A DNA stretch of 44,760 nt from an uncultured Gemmiger sp. GTDB lineage: Bacteria > Bacillota > Clostridia > Oscillospirales > Ruminococcaceae. The DNA is taken from NCBI GenBank assembly GCA_944382835.1, contig CALWNP010000019.1:1-44760 (forward strand), given 5' to 3'. Each line of letters begins with the position of its first letter. Positions within the stretch are counted from its first letter, which is position 1. Positions 34,005-41,198 of the stretch are shown one piece after another. The translations under genes and the position numbers were made by a program. The notes beneath the pieces were generated by a model. The model did no database searches. It saw nothing but the letters and a program-made list of their open reading frames with translations, and had not been told where the DNA came from.

Positions 34005-34919
34005 TTATGCCACCTCCTTGCCTTCGGTCAGCCGCAGGAAGATCTCCTCCAGCGACCGGGTCCGGGTGGCAACCCCCACCACCCCGGCGCCCCGGGCGGC
34101 CAGGGCCTGTACCAGCTGGGCCAGGGCGTCCTCCTCCATGGGCGGCAGGACCAGGGTGTCGTTTTCCCGACGGCAGCGGATGCCGTTGTCCGCCATCCAT
34201 TGCAGACCTCTTTGCGGGTACAGCAGCCGCAGCAAAACATCCCCCCGGCTGTGCTGCTGCAGCTGGGCCAGCGGACCCTGGAACAGCAGCTTGCCCTGGT
34301 TCAGGATGCCCACCTGCTGCACCAGTTGCTCCATCTCGCCCAAAAGATGGCTGGAGATCAGCACGGTGGTGCCGCAGCGGGCGGGCATCTCCCCGATCAG
34401 TGACCGCATCTCCTGGATGCCGGCGGGGTCCAGCCCGTTGGTGGGTTCATCCAGAATCAGCAGTTTGGGGCTGCCCAGCAGGGCCTGGGCGATGCCCAGC
34501 CGCTGGCGCATCCCCAGGGAATACTGCCGCAGCTTGCGGTGGCGGGCATCGGTCAGATGGACCACCTCCAGCACCCGGTCGATCTCCCGGTGGTCCACCC
34601 CTTTCAGCCCCGCCACAATCTCCAGGTTTTCCTGTCCGGTCAGGTGGCCGTAGCCCGAGGGGGACTCGATGAGGCTGCCGGTCTGCCGCAGCAGGGCCAG
34701 CCGGTTGCGGGGATTCATCTCCTTGCCCAGCAGCAGGACCTTGCCCGCCGAGGGGGCAATCAGCCCCAGCAGCATCTTCATGGTGGTGGATTTTCCGGCG
34801 CCGTTGGGGCCGATAAAGCCGTACACACAGCCCTCCGGCACCGCCAGGTCCAGCTGTTGAACGGCAAAATGGTTTCCATAGGTTTTGCAAAGGCCTTGGG
34901 TCTCAATCACGTTTTGCAT
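34005..34919 (-). CDS. ABC transporter ATP-binding protein, BcrA/LanF type
   Basis: About 304 aa, one ABC cassette. Walker A GPNGAGKST near residue 40, Q-loop GSLIESPSGYGHLTG, signature YSLGMRQRLGIAQAL, Walker B LLILDEPTNGLDPAG, and switch His in ISSHLLGEME. The 'SLIE.P..Y..LTG.ENL' Q-loop (where most ABC proteins have Q before the E) is typical of BcrA/LanF immunity ATPases. The C-terminal 80 residues form the family's regulatory domain. GAAAGGAGCGA lies before ATG 34919. First gene of the operon, divergent from the two-component system. Confidence 0.9.
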   Translation of the reverse strand: MQNVIETQGLCKTYGNHFAVQQLDLAVPEGCVYGFIGPNGAGKSTTMKMLLGLIAPSAGKVLLLGKEMNPRNRLALLRQTGSLIESPSGYGHLTGQENLEIVAGLKGVDHREIDRVLEVVHLTDARHRKLRQYSLGMRQRLGIAQALLGSPKLLILDEPTNGLDPAGIQEMRSLIGEMPARCGTTVLISSHLLGEMEQLVQQVGILNQGKLLFQGPLAQLQQHSRGDVLLRLLYPQRGLQWMADNGIRCRRENDTLVLPPMEEDALAQLVQALAARGAGVVGVATRTRSLEEIFLRLTEGKEVA

Positions 34920-34944
34920 GGCAATCGCTCCTTTCGTCCCCCTT

Positions 34945-35043
34945 ATGCTACACCCCGGTTCTTAACCACCCCTGGTGCCAGCCTTAAGTTTGGCTTAAAT
35001 TTTGCCCCGGAAGCTGGCGCCGTTCCGGACCCGCGGGTATAAT
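34945..35043. promoter_or_regulatory. Divergent promoter region with phased CTTAA direct repeats
   Basis: CTTAA occurs at 34961, 34983 and 34994, i.e. 22 and 11 bp apart, with a poor copy (CTGGT) at the intermediate phase 34972. OmpR-family regulators bind such phased repeats. On + the -10 TATAAT is at 35038-35043 with no good -35. On - a -10-like TAGCAT is at 34950-34945, also with a poor -35 overlapping a repeat. Both directions therefore look activator-dependent. Confidence 0.65.
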
Positions 35044-35070
35044 GAAAGGGAAGAAAGGGAGGGAAGATGT

Positions 35071-35787
35071 ATGCGGCAGATACAGGATGCCAAGATTCTG
35101 GTGGTGGACGACAACCCGGCGCTGCTCGACCTGCTGCGCCAAGTGCTGGAAGGGGCGGGCTACCGCCATCTGATGACGGCGGGCAGCTGTGCCACGACCC
35201 GGGCGGCCGCCACTAAACAGACCCCGGATTTTCTCGTGCTGGACATCAACCTGCCGGACGGGGACGGTTTTTCCCTCTTCCGGGAGCTACGGGGCGGCAC
35301 CGAGGTGCCCGCCCTCTTTCTCTCCGCCCGGGATGCCGACAGCGACCGACTCTTTGGCCTGGGGCTGGGGGCGGACGACTATCTGACCAAGCCTTTTCTG
35401 ACCCAAGAACTGCTGCTGCGCATCCAGCTGATTCTGCGCCGCACCTACCGCACCGCCCTGCAGCGGACAGCGGCGCCGCTGCAGCTGGGGAGCCGCACCG
35501 TGGCGCTGGAGGACGCACTGGTCCGGCTGCCCGACGGCAGCACCCTGCGGCTGACCGCCACCGAACGGGACATCCTGCAAAAGCTGGCGGAGAACCGCGG
35601 CCATATTGTCACCTACGACGCCTTGTGCGAGGCGGTCTGGGGGGAGGGCTACTACGGCTACGAGAACAGCCTCAACGTCCACATCCGGCATCTGCGGGAA
35701 AAGATTGAGGAAAATCCCTCCCAGCCCCGGCAGCTGCTGACGGTGCGGGGGCTGGGCTACAAACTGGCGGGGGTGGAGACGGAATGA
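35071..35787 (+). CDS. OmpR-family response regulator
   Basis: 238 aa. Receiver domain with acidic pocket VVDDN, phospho-acceptor D58 in LVLDINLPDGDG and Lys107 in LTKPF; winged-helix C-terminal domain (LTATERDILQKL, then SLNVHIRHLREKIE and RGLGYKL). ATG 35071 follows GGGAGGGAAG; the in-frame ATG at 35002 lies above the -10 box and cannot be used. It overlaps the kinase gene by 4 nt. It most likely binds the CTTAA repeats and drives both its own operon and the divergent transporter. Confidence 0.95.
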   Translation: MRQIQDAKILVVDDNPALLDLLRQVLEGAGYRHLMTAGSCATTRAAATKQTPDFLVLDINLPDGDGFSLFRELRGGTEVPALFLSARDADSDRLFGLGLGADDYLTKPFLTQELLLRIQLILRRTYRTALQRTAAPLQLGSRTVALEDALVRLPDGSTLRLTATERDILQKLAENRGHIVTYDALCEAVWGEGYYGYENSLNVHIRHLREKIEENPSQPRQLLTVRGLGYKLAGVETE

Positions 35788-37190
35788 AACCACTGGTCAG
35801 GATGCTGCGCCGGTATGTGGTGACAGCGGTGGCGGGGGTGCTGCTCTTTCTGGTGGTCAATCTGGCCCTCTTCCTGGGGGTGGTGTTCTACTACGGCCGG
35901 CAGATGGTCCAGCAGCGCCAGATCAGCCAGATTGCCCGGCTGGTCACCGAAAAGGACGGCACGGTGACCCTGGACACCGACCAGCCCCTGGACCAGCTGC
36001 TGGACGGCTGGGTTTGGGGGATGGTGCTGGACGACGGCGGCCATGTGATCTGGCGGTATCGGTTACCCGCAGAACTGGACCGGACCTACACCGTCCCCGA
36101 GGCGGTGTCCTTTTCCCGGTGGTATCTCGAGGACTTTCCCGTCATGAGCTACCGCACCGATTGGGGGTTGCTGGTGCTGGGCATGCCTCCAAACAGCATC
36201 TCCCGCTACAATTTTTACATCGACAACCAATTGTTCAGCACCCTGATCCACTGGACCGGCCCAGTGCTGGCGTTGGAACTGCTGGCGGTTCTGCTGGCCT
36301 GCCTGGCGGCGGGCTGGCGCACCGGCCGGGCCATGGGGGAGCTGGAGCGGGGCATCGAGGCGCTGGCCGCCGGCCAGACGGTGCAGCTGGCCGAGCGGGG
36401 CGTTACCGCCGATCTGGCCCGCAAGCTGAATGCGGCCAGCAGCCACCTGAACCGGCAGAACCGGATCATCGCCCGGCGGGACACCGCCCGAACCAACTGG
36501 ATTGCGGGGGTCAGCCATGACATCCGCACCCCGCTGGCCCTCATCATGGGCTACGCCGAGCAGATGGAGGCAAAGGCGGACCTGCCCCCCGAGGACCGCC
36601 GGCGGGCTTCGGCCATCCGCACCCAGAGCCTGCGGATCAAGGCGCTGATCGAGGATCTCAACCTGACCAGCAAGCTGCAATACAACGCCCAGCCGCTGCG
36701 ACTGACCCGGTGCCGGGCGGGCACCCTGCTGCGGCGGGCGGTGAGTGATTTCTGCAATGACAACGAGGGCCGGGAGGTGGCGCTGGAGATGGACCGGGCG
36801 GCGGACCAGGCGGTGCTGGAGGCCGACGAGGCCATGCTGCGCCGGGCCTTTGCCAACCTGCTGGGCAACAGCGCCCGGCACAACCCCCAGGGCTGTGCCA
36901 TCCGGGTACAGGCCCTGCTGCAGCCCCAGGAACAGCCGCCCCGGCTCTGTATCATCTTCTCCGATGAGGGAACCGGCTTTCCGCCGACGGTGCTGGCGGT
37001 GCTGCAGGGTAGGGCCGAACCCGGCAGCCAGCAGCCCCACATCCTGGGGCTGCACCTGGTCCAGCAGATTGTGGCGGCCCACGGCGGTCGGACCGTCTTT
37101 GCACAGAACCAGCCGAAGGGGGCCAGGGTGACCCTCTGCCTGCCGCTGGCAGGTCAGGGACAGGACACACCGGAGCCGGAAAAGGGCTGA
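35784..37190 (+). CDS. Sensor histidine kinase
   Basis: About 468 aa. Membrane helix 13-36, an extracytoplasmic sensor of about 110 residues (37-150), second helix about 155-178, HAMP-like linker (LERGIEALAAGQ), HisKA with phospho-acceptor His245 in SHDIRTPLALI, and an HATPase domain with N box FANLLGNSARHN, G1 FSDEGTGFP and G2 ILGLHLVQQIVAAHGG. It is a sizeable sensor, unlike the loop-less BceS kinases, so it may sense a ligand or envelope state directly. Start overlaps the regulator stop by 4 nt (ATGA). A hairpin terminator follows at 37208. Confidence 0.95.
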   Translation: MKPLVRMLRRYVVTAVAGVLLFLVVNLALFLGVVFYYGRQMVQQRQISQIARLVTEKDGTVTLDTDQPLDQLLDGWVWGMVLDDGGHVIWRYRLPAELDRTYTVPEAVSFSRWYLEDFPVMSYRTDWGLLVLGMPPNSISRYNFYIDNQLFSTLIHWTGPVLALELLAVLLACLAAGWRTGRAMGELERGIEALAAGQTVQLAERGVTADLARKLNAASSHLNRQNRIIARRDTARTNWIAGVSHDIRTPLALIMGYAEQMEAKADLPPEDRRRASAIRTQSLRIKALIEDLNLTSKLQYNAQPLRLTRCRAGTLLRRAVSDFCNDNEGREVALEMDRAADQAVLEADEAMLRRAFANLLGNSARHNPQGCAIRVQALLQPQEQPPRLCIIFSDEGTGFPPTVLAVLQGRAEPGSQQPHILGLHLVQQIVAAHGGRTVFAQNQPKGARVTLCLPLAGQGQDTPEPEKG

Positions 37191-37207
37191 TCCGGCCCAA
37201 AAAGATG

Positions 37208-37236
37208 CGGCGGGGGATGACAACCCCCGCCGTTTT
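37208..37236 (+). terminator. Terminator after the kinase gene
   Basis: CGGCGGGGG (37208-37216) pairs with CCCCCGCCG (37224-37232), loop ATGACAA, followed by TTTT (37233-37236). Confidence 0.88.
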
Positions 37237-37246
37237 CTGGTATACT
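37217..37246 (+). promoter_or_regulatory. Extended -10 promoter whose -35 is the terminator loop
   Basis: ATGACA (37217-37222, five of six bases of TTGACA) occupies the terminator loop. After 18 bp comes TGG-TATACT with the -10 at 37241-37246 and an extended TG. It would start the zinc-ribbon/DUF5685/DnaJ operon. The 147-base leader that follows also holds a CACAT-TT-ATGTG dyad at 37337-37348. Confidence 0.65.
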
Positions 37247-37393
37247 AAAGCCAGGCAACAACCCCGTAAACCGCGCCGTGGAGCGAAAAAATCCCGTTTG
37301 TTCAAACTCTGTTTGGACCGCGTTCACGATTTGACCACATTTATGTGAAATAATGGCCTGTATCAAGATTGTTGAGAGGAGTGGCAGTTTGTC

Positions 37394-37786
37394 ATGAAAT
37401 CCTGGTTCCAGCGCTTTATGTCGGGCCGCTACGGCAACGACCAGCTGAACGTCTTTCTGGTGATCCTGTCCCTGGTGTTTCTGGTGCTGGGGATGCTGGT
37501 CAGCGGTATCCTGTACTATGTGGGGCTGGCCTTGCTGGCCTACTGTTATTTCCGGATGTTCAGCCGCAACATCAGCAAGCGCTACGCTGAAAACCAATGG
37601 TATCTCAGCCGGCGGAGCGTGGTGGAACGGTGGCTGGCCGCCCGCAAGATGCGGTTCCAGATGCGCAAGACCTACCATTATTACCGCTGCCCTCACTGCC
37701 GGCAGCAGCTGCGGGTACCCCGCGGCCGCGGCCGGATCTCCATCACCTGCCCCAAGTGCGGCACCACCTTCATCAAAAAGAGCTGA
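37394..37786 (+). CDS. Membrane-anchored zinc-ribbon protein
   Basis: 130 aa. Amphipathic start, two closely spaced hydrophobic segments at about 18-52, a basic stretch (SRRSVVERWLAARKMRFQMRK), then a zinc ribbon with CPHC at 99-102 and CPKC at 119-122. The ribbon would face the cytoplasm. Not recognised as a named family beyond small membrane zinc-finger proteins. GAGAGGAG lies upstream of ATG 37394. The next gene begins 27 nt after its stop, and no terminator separates them, so it heads a three-gene operon. Confidence 0.8.
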   Translation: MKSWFQRFMSGRYGNDQLNVFLVILSLVFLVLGMLVSGILYYVGLALLAYCYFRMFSRNISKRYAENQWYLSRRSVVERWLAARKMRFQMRKTYHYYRCPHCRQQLRVPRGRGRISITCPKCGTTFIKKS

Positions 37787-37813
37787 GCCACCCTCCCGAA
37801 AGGTTGACGCCCT

Positions 37814-38680
37814 ATGTTTGGATATGTTACCATCTATCGCAAAGGGCTGGACAAAGCGGCCCTGGACCGCTATCAGGCCTATTACTGCGGTCTTTGCCAG
37901 ATGCTGGGGCTGCGCTACGGTCTGCCCGGGCGGATGGCGCTGAGCTATGACATGACCTTTGTGGCCCTGCTGCTGGGGGCACTGTACGATCCGCCCACCC
38001 AGTTCGCCACCGGGCGCTGTCTGCCCCATCCGGTGCGGGCCCGGCCCCGTGCCGCCAACGAGTATCTGGCCTATGCGGCGGACATGACGGTGGCGCTGGC
38101 CTACTACAACTATCTGGATGACTGGCAGGACGACCACCGGCGATCGGGGCTGCTCCAGGCCCGGCGGTTGCAGGGGCATCTGGAGACCATCCGGGCCCAC
38201 TGGCCCCGCCAGTGCCAGGCCATCACCCGCCAGCTGGAGGCTCTGAATGCCCTGGAACAGGCCGGCAGCACCGACCTGGATGCCCTGTGCAACAGCTTCG
38301 GCGCTTTGCTGGGCACCGTCCTCTGTTACCGGGAGGATATCTGGACGCCGGTGCTGGACCGGCTGGGCAGAGGGCTGGGCGGCTTCATCTACCTGATGGA
38401 CGCCTACGATGACCTGTACAAGGACCGGCGCCACGGCAGCTTCAACGCGCTGGCCCACCTGGCCGAAACGCTGGACGATGCGGCCTATGAGGACCGCTGC
38501 CAGGCGCTTCTGACCCAGCAGATGGGCCTTTGCGCCCAGAACTTTGAGCTGCTGCCCATCTTGAAGGAGACACCCGAGGGGCAGCTGCTGCACAACACCA
38601 TCTACGCGGGGGTGTGGAGCAAATACTCTTTGCTCAAGGCCCTCCGCGCCAAACGCAGGAAGGGGAAACAACAACCATGA
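37814..38680 (+). CDS. DUF5685-family all-helical protein
   Basis: About 288 aa, predicted almost wholly alpha-helical, no signal peptide. Conserved features visible: YYCGLCQMLG (CGLC at 25-28), YLDDWQDD at 100-107, which contains a literal DDxxD (102-106), and LMDAYDDLYKD at 194-204, which contains two overlapping DxxxD motifs. This pair of Asp-rich helices recalls class I isoprenoid synthases (prenyl, squalene/phytoene synthases), though the gap of about 95 residues is shorter than in those enzymes. The family has no assigned function that I know. GAAAGG precedes ATG 37814; the stop overlaps the DnaJ start by 4 nt. Confidence 0.8.
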   Translation: MFGYVTIYRKGLDKAALDRYQAYYCGLCQMLGLRYGLPGRMALSYDMTFVALLLGALYDPPTQFATGRCLPHPVRARPRAANEYLAYAADMTVALAYYNYLDDWQDDHRRSGLLQARRLQGHLETIRAHWPRQCQAITRQLEALNALEQAGSTDLDALCNSFGALLGTVLCYREDIWTPVLDRLGRGLGGFIYLMDAYDDLYKDRRHGSFNALAHLAETLDDAAYEDRCQALLTQQMGLCAQNFELLPILKETPEGQLLHNTIYAGVWSKYSLLKALRAKRRKGKQQP

Positions 38681-39411
38681 CCGATCCGTACCGCGTGCTG
38701 GGCATCAGCCCCGGTGCCGACGAGGAGACCATCAAAAAGGCCTATCGCCAGAAATGCAAACAATACCATCCCGACCTGCACCCCAACGACCCCGACTGTG
38801 AGGACAAGTTCAAGGAGGTGCAGGCCGCGTACAGCGAGATTCTGCGCCAGCGCCAGTCCGGCGGCACCAACGCCGGGTACCGCACAGCGGGCGGGTACAG
38901 CCAGCAGAGCACCGGCCAGAGCCGGCAGCAATACCAGGACCCCTTTGGATTTGGCTTTGACCCCTTCGGTTTCGGATTCGGCGGCTTTGCCGGGGGCAGC
39001 ACCGGGTATTCCGCCCCCCAGGAAGACCCCGAGATGCAGGCCGCCAACAACTATATCCGCAACGGCTATTATCAGGAGGCCCTCAACGTCCTCAACGGCA
39101 TCGCCCCCAGCCAGCGAACCGCCCGTTGGCACTACTACGCCGCCCTTGCCAATTCCGGGCTGGGCAACAACATCCGCGCCCAGAGCGAGGCACGGACGGC
39201 GGTGGAGATGGAACCCGGCAACTACCAGTACCAGAATCTGCTGGACCGGCTGCAGAACCCCGGCCGCACCTATGCCAGCTATCAGCAGGCCTACACCCAG
39301 CCCGGGGCCCCCATGCGGGGGAACTTCTGTGTCCAGGTCTGGCTGTATATGATGCTCTGCAACATCTGCAGCTTTTGCTGCTGCGGCCGCGGTGGATTCT
39401 TCTGCTGCTGA
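38677..39411 (+). CDS. DnaJ-domain protein with Gly/Phe region, TPR-like repeat and Cys-rich tail
   Basis: 244 aa. J domain 1-60 with HPD at 31-33, so it can stimulate an Hsp70 ATPase. Gln/Ser/Gly linker 61-88, Gly/Phe region 89-107, two TPR-like helices at about 118-190, then a tail (216-244) with eight cysteines (218, 228, 231, 234-236, 243, 244) in a hydrophobic context. It lacks the zinc-finger and substrate domains of canonical DnaJ, so it is a specialised co-chaperone. The tail could bind metal or sit at the membrane; this is inference. ATGA overlap with the DUF5685 gene implies a fixed ratio of the two proteins. AGGAAGGGG lies upstream. Confidence 0.88.
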   Translation: MTDPYRVLGISPGADEETIKKAYRQKCKQYHPDLHPNDPDCEDKFKEVQAAYSEILRQRQSGGTNAGYRTAGGYSQQSTGQSRQQYQDPFGFGFDPFGFGFGGFAGGSTGYSAPQEDPEMQAANNYIRNGYYQEALNVLNGIAPSQRTARWHYYAALANSGLGNNIRAQSEARTAVEMEPGNYQYQNLLDRLQNPGRTYASYQQAYTQPGAPMRGNFCVQVWLYMMLCNICSFCCCGRGGFFCC

Positions 39412-39437
39412 ACAGCCCTTTTTCTCACAAAACAACA

Positions 39438-39478
39438 AACGCCCTGTGCCGGAATCTTCCGGGCACAGGGCGTTCTTT
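39438..39478. terminator. Bidirectional terminator after the DnaJ gene
   Basis: AACGCCCTGTGCC pairs with GGGCACAGGGCGTT across a GGAATCTTCC loop (39438-39474) and runs into CTTTTG on +. On - it runs into GTTTGTTGTTTTG. It closes the three-gene operon on + and the YkgJ operon on -. Confidence 0.92.
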
Positions 39479-39481
39479 TGT

Positions 39482-40177
39482 TTATTGCTGCGGCAGCATC
39501 CGGTCCAGAAGGTGCTCCAGCGCCGCCAGGTTCTGCTGGAACTGGGGATAAAATTCCTCCCGCAGGCTGTAATCGTAGTACAGCGCCCCGGCAATCCGGC
39601 GCCCGGCCATCTGCACCTCCGGGGCGTCGGGGCCTCCGGCGGCCAGCAGCCGGTCCGCCAGCCGGGTACAGACCACAGCCCAGCGGGCGTCGATGCCCTG
39701 GCGGTCGGCCACCCCGGCGTCCTTCAGATACTGTTCCAGGGTGCGGCCCTCCGCCGGTACGCCGCACAGCGGCGGCTGCAGATAATACTCCACCGCCCCG
39801 GTGTCGGGGTCAATGGCTTGACCCAGGGGATAGAGGGCACAGGCCAGGGGCCGGGCCGGATGGACCACACAGCTGTTGGCCTCAAAAAAGGGGCAGCTGC
39901 GGGTTTTGGGATCGGGTTTCAGCAGCAGCACCGGCAGGCCGGTGTCGGGGTCCAGATAAAACCGACAGAAGGCCCGGGCCAGAATCCGGGGCGGCAGGCT
40001 GGTCCAGCGGGCCAGCCGGTAGAGGTCGTAGCCCGAAAGAACCAGGTCTTCCCGATGCCGGCAGCAATCGCCGCACCCGGCACAGGCAAAGGGCAGGGGA
40101 TCGCCGGGCTTCAGCCGGGGCAGGGGCTCCAGCGCCCCCGACAGATCCCGCCGCCCGGGTTGAGGCGCCGGCCTCAC
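39482..40177 (-). CDS. YkgJ-family cysteine-cluster protein
   Basis: About 231 aa. The family hallmark CAGCGDCC (Cys32, 35, 38, 39) is followed by further cysteines in RSCPFF, NSCVVHPARPLACALYP and PLCGV, forming a probable Fe-S or zinc cluster. Family members are called zinc/iron-chelating proteins or flagellin N-methylases; no flagellar gene is here, so the job is open. The start is GTG 40177, overlapping the dehydrogenase stop by 4 nt (GTGA) with GGAGAT upstream. Last gene of the minus-strand operon. Confidence 0.88.
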   Translation of the reverse strand: MRPAPQPGRRDLSGALEPLPRLKPGDPLPFACAGCGDCCRHREDLVLSGYDLYRLARWTSLPPRILARAFCRFYLDPDTGLPVLLLKPDPKTRSCPFFEANSCVVHPARPLACALYPLGQAIDPDTGAVEYYLQPPLCGVPAEGRTLEQYLKDAGVADRQGIDARWAVVCTRLADRLLAAGGPDAPEVQMAGRRIAGALYYDYSLREEFYPQFQQNLAALEHLLDRMLPQQ

Positions 40178-41160
40178 AGCCGGATCTCCAGCGGGTTGGG
40201 CTCGCCGGCGGCAAAGCAGCGCACCGACTCGAAAGCGCCGCGCACCATGCTGGCCACATTCACATCGGTGTAGAACGCGGTGTGGGGGCTGACAATGACG
40301 TTGGGGAAGCTGCGCAGCATGGCCAGCTCCCGGTTGTGCAGCGCCTCGCTGGCGTGATTGTAGTAGTATAGACCGTTTTCGTCCTCCACCACGTCCAGCC
40401 CGGCGCCGCCGACCTTGCCGCTTTCCAGCCCGGCAATCAGGGCGTCGGGGTCGATCAGGGTGCCCCGGGCGGTGTTGATCAGGATGACCCCGTCCTTCAT
40501 CTTGCGGATGGCCTCACCGTCAATCAGATGGTGGTTTTCGGGGGTGGCGTTGGTGTGCAGAGTGATCACGTCACTCTGGGCATAGAGCTCTTCCAGGCTC
40601 ACATAGCGGGCATACTGCTCCACCTCGGGGCTTTGGTAGACATCATAGGCCAGCAGGGTGCAGCCGAAGGTGGACAGATGCCGCAGCACGGTGCGGCCGA
40701 TCCGCCCGGTGCCGATCACCCCCACGGTGCAGCCGGAGAGATCCCGGCCCATCTTGCCTTGCAGCGAGTAATCCTGGGCCGCGGCCCGGATCATGATCTG
40801 GTTCATCTTGCGGGTGGTCATGAGCATCAGCATGATGGCGTAGTTGGCCACCCCTTCGGGGGGATAGCCCACGTTGGAAACCCGCATCCCCAGCGCCTTG
40901 GCGTGGGCCAGGTCGATGTGGTCATACCCGATGCTGCGGCAGGGCAGGTATTTCACCCCCAGGGCTGCAAAGCCGTCCAGAATCCCGGCGCTCATATCGC
41001 AGGGGGTGGTGCAGACCGCCTCGCACCCCTGGGCCAGCCCCAGATTCTCGGGGCGGGGATAGTCGGCGGTCCAGGCAAAGTCGATGCCATATTCCCGGCT
41101 GAACTGCTTGGCGTAGTCCAGCTCATCAAAGGGGCGCAGGGTATAGAACATGATTTTCAT
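40174..41160 (-). CDS. D-lactate dehydrogenase family (2-hydroxyacid dehydrogenase)
   Basis: 328 aa. Interconverts pyruvate and D-lactate with NADH. NAD-binding GTGRIG in VGVIGTGRIGRTVL, catalytic Arg in NTARGTLID, Glu in VVEDENG, and His in SPHTAFYT; the 'PHTAxYT' form marks D-LDH/VanH rather than phosphoglycerate dehydrogenase. Start ATG 41160 (MKIMFYTLRPFDE) has AAAGGAGAT upstream. VanH is homologous, but no vanA/vanX-like gene is in the window. D-lactate formation in fermentation is the more likely role. Confidence 0.9.
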   Translation of the reverse strand: MKIMFYTLRPFDELDYAKQFSREYGIDFAWTADYPRPENLGLAQGCEAVCTTPCDMSAGILDGFAALGVKYLPCRSIGYDHIDLAHAKALGMRVSNVGYPPEGVANYAIMLMLMTTRKMNQIMIRAAAQDYSLQGKMGRDLSGCTVGVIGTGRIGRTVLRHLSTFGCTLLAYDVYQSPEVEQYARYVSLEELYAQSDVITLHTNATPENHHLIDGEAIRKMKDGVILINTARGTLIDPDALIAGLESGKVGGAGLDVVEDENGLYYYNHASEALHNRELAMLRSFPNVIVSPHTAFYTDVNVASMVRGAFESVRCFAAGEPNPLEIRL

Positions 41161-41198
41161 GGAAAACCATCTCCTTTGTAAAGTTTCATTCAAAGGTG

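Noticed and set aside
35002-35070. Longer N terminus of the response regulator from ATG 35002.
   Set aside because: It would start upstream of the -10 box and before the ribosome site, and the receiver domain aligns from ATG 35071.
37331-37359. Second promoter for the zinc-ribbon gene using TTGACC at 37331.
   Set aside because: No acceptable -10 exists at 16-18 bp; AATAAT and TAATGG are 12-14 bp away, so the promoter at 37217-37246 is preferred.
40174-41160. Possible vancomycin-resistance vanH.
   Set aside because: The protein is in the D-LDH/VanH family, but there is no D-Ala-D-Lac ligase or VanX-type dipeptidase nearby, and the neighbours are an esterase and cysteine-motif proteins.
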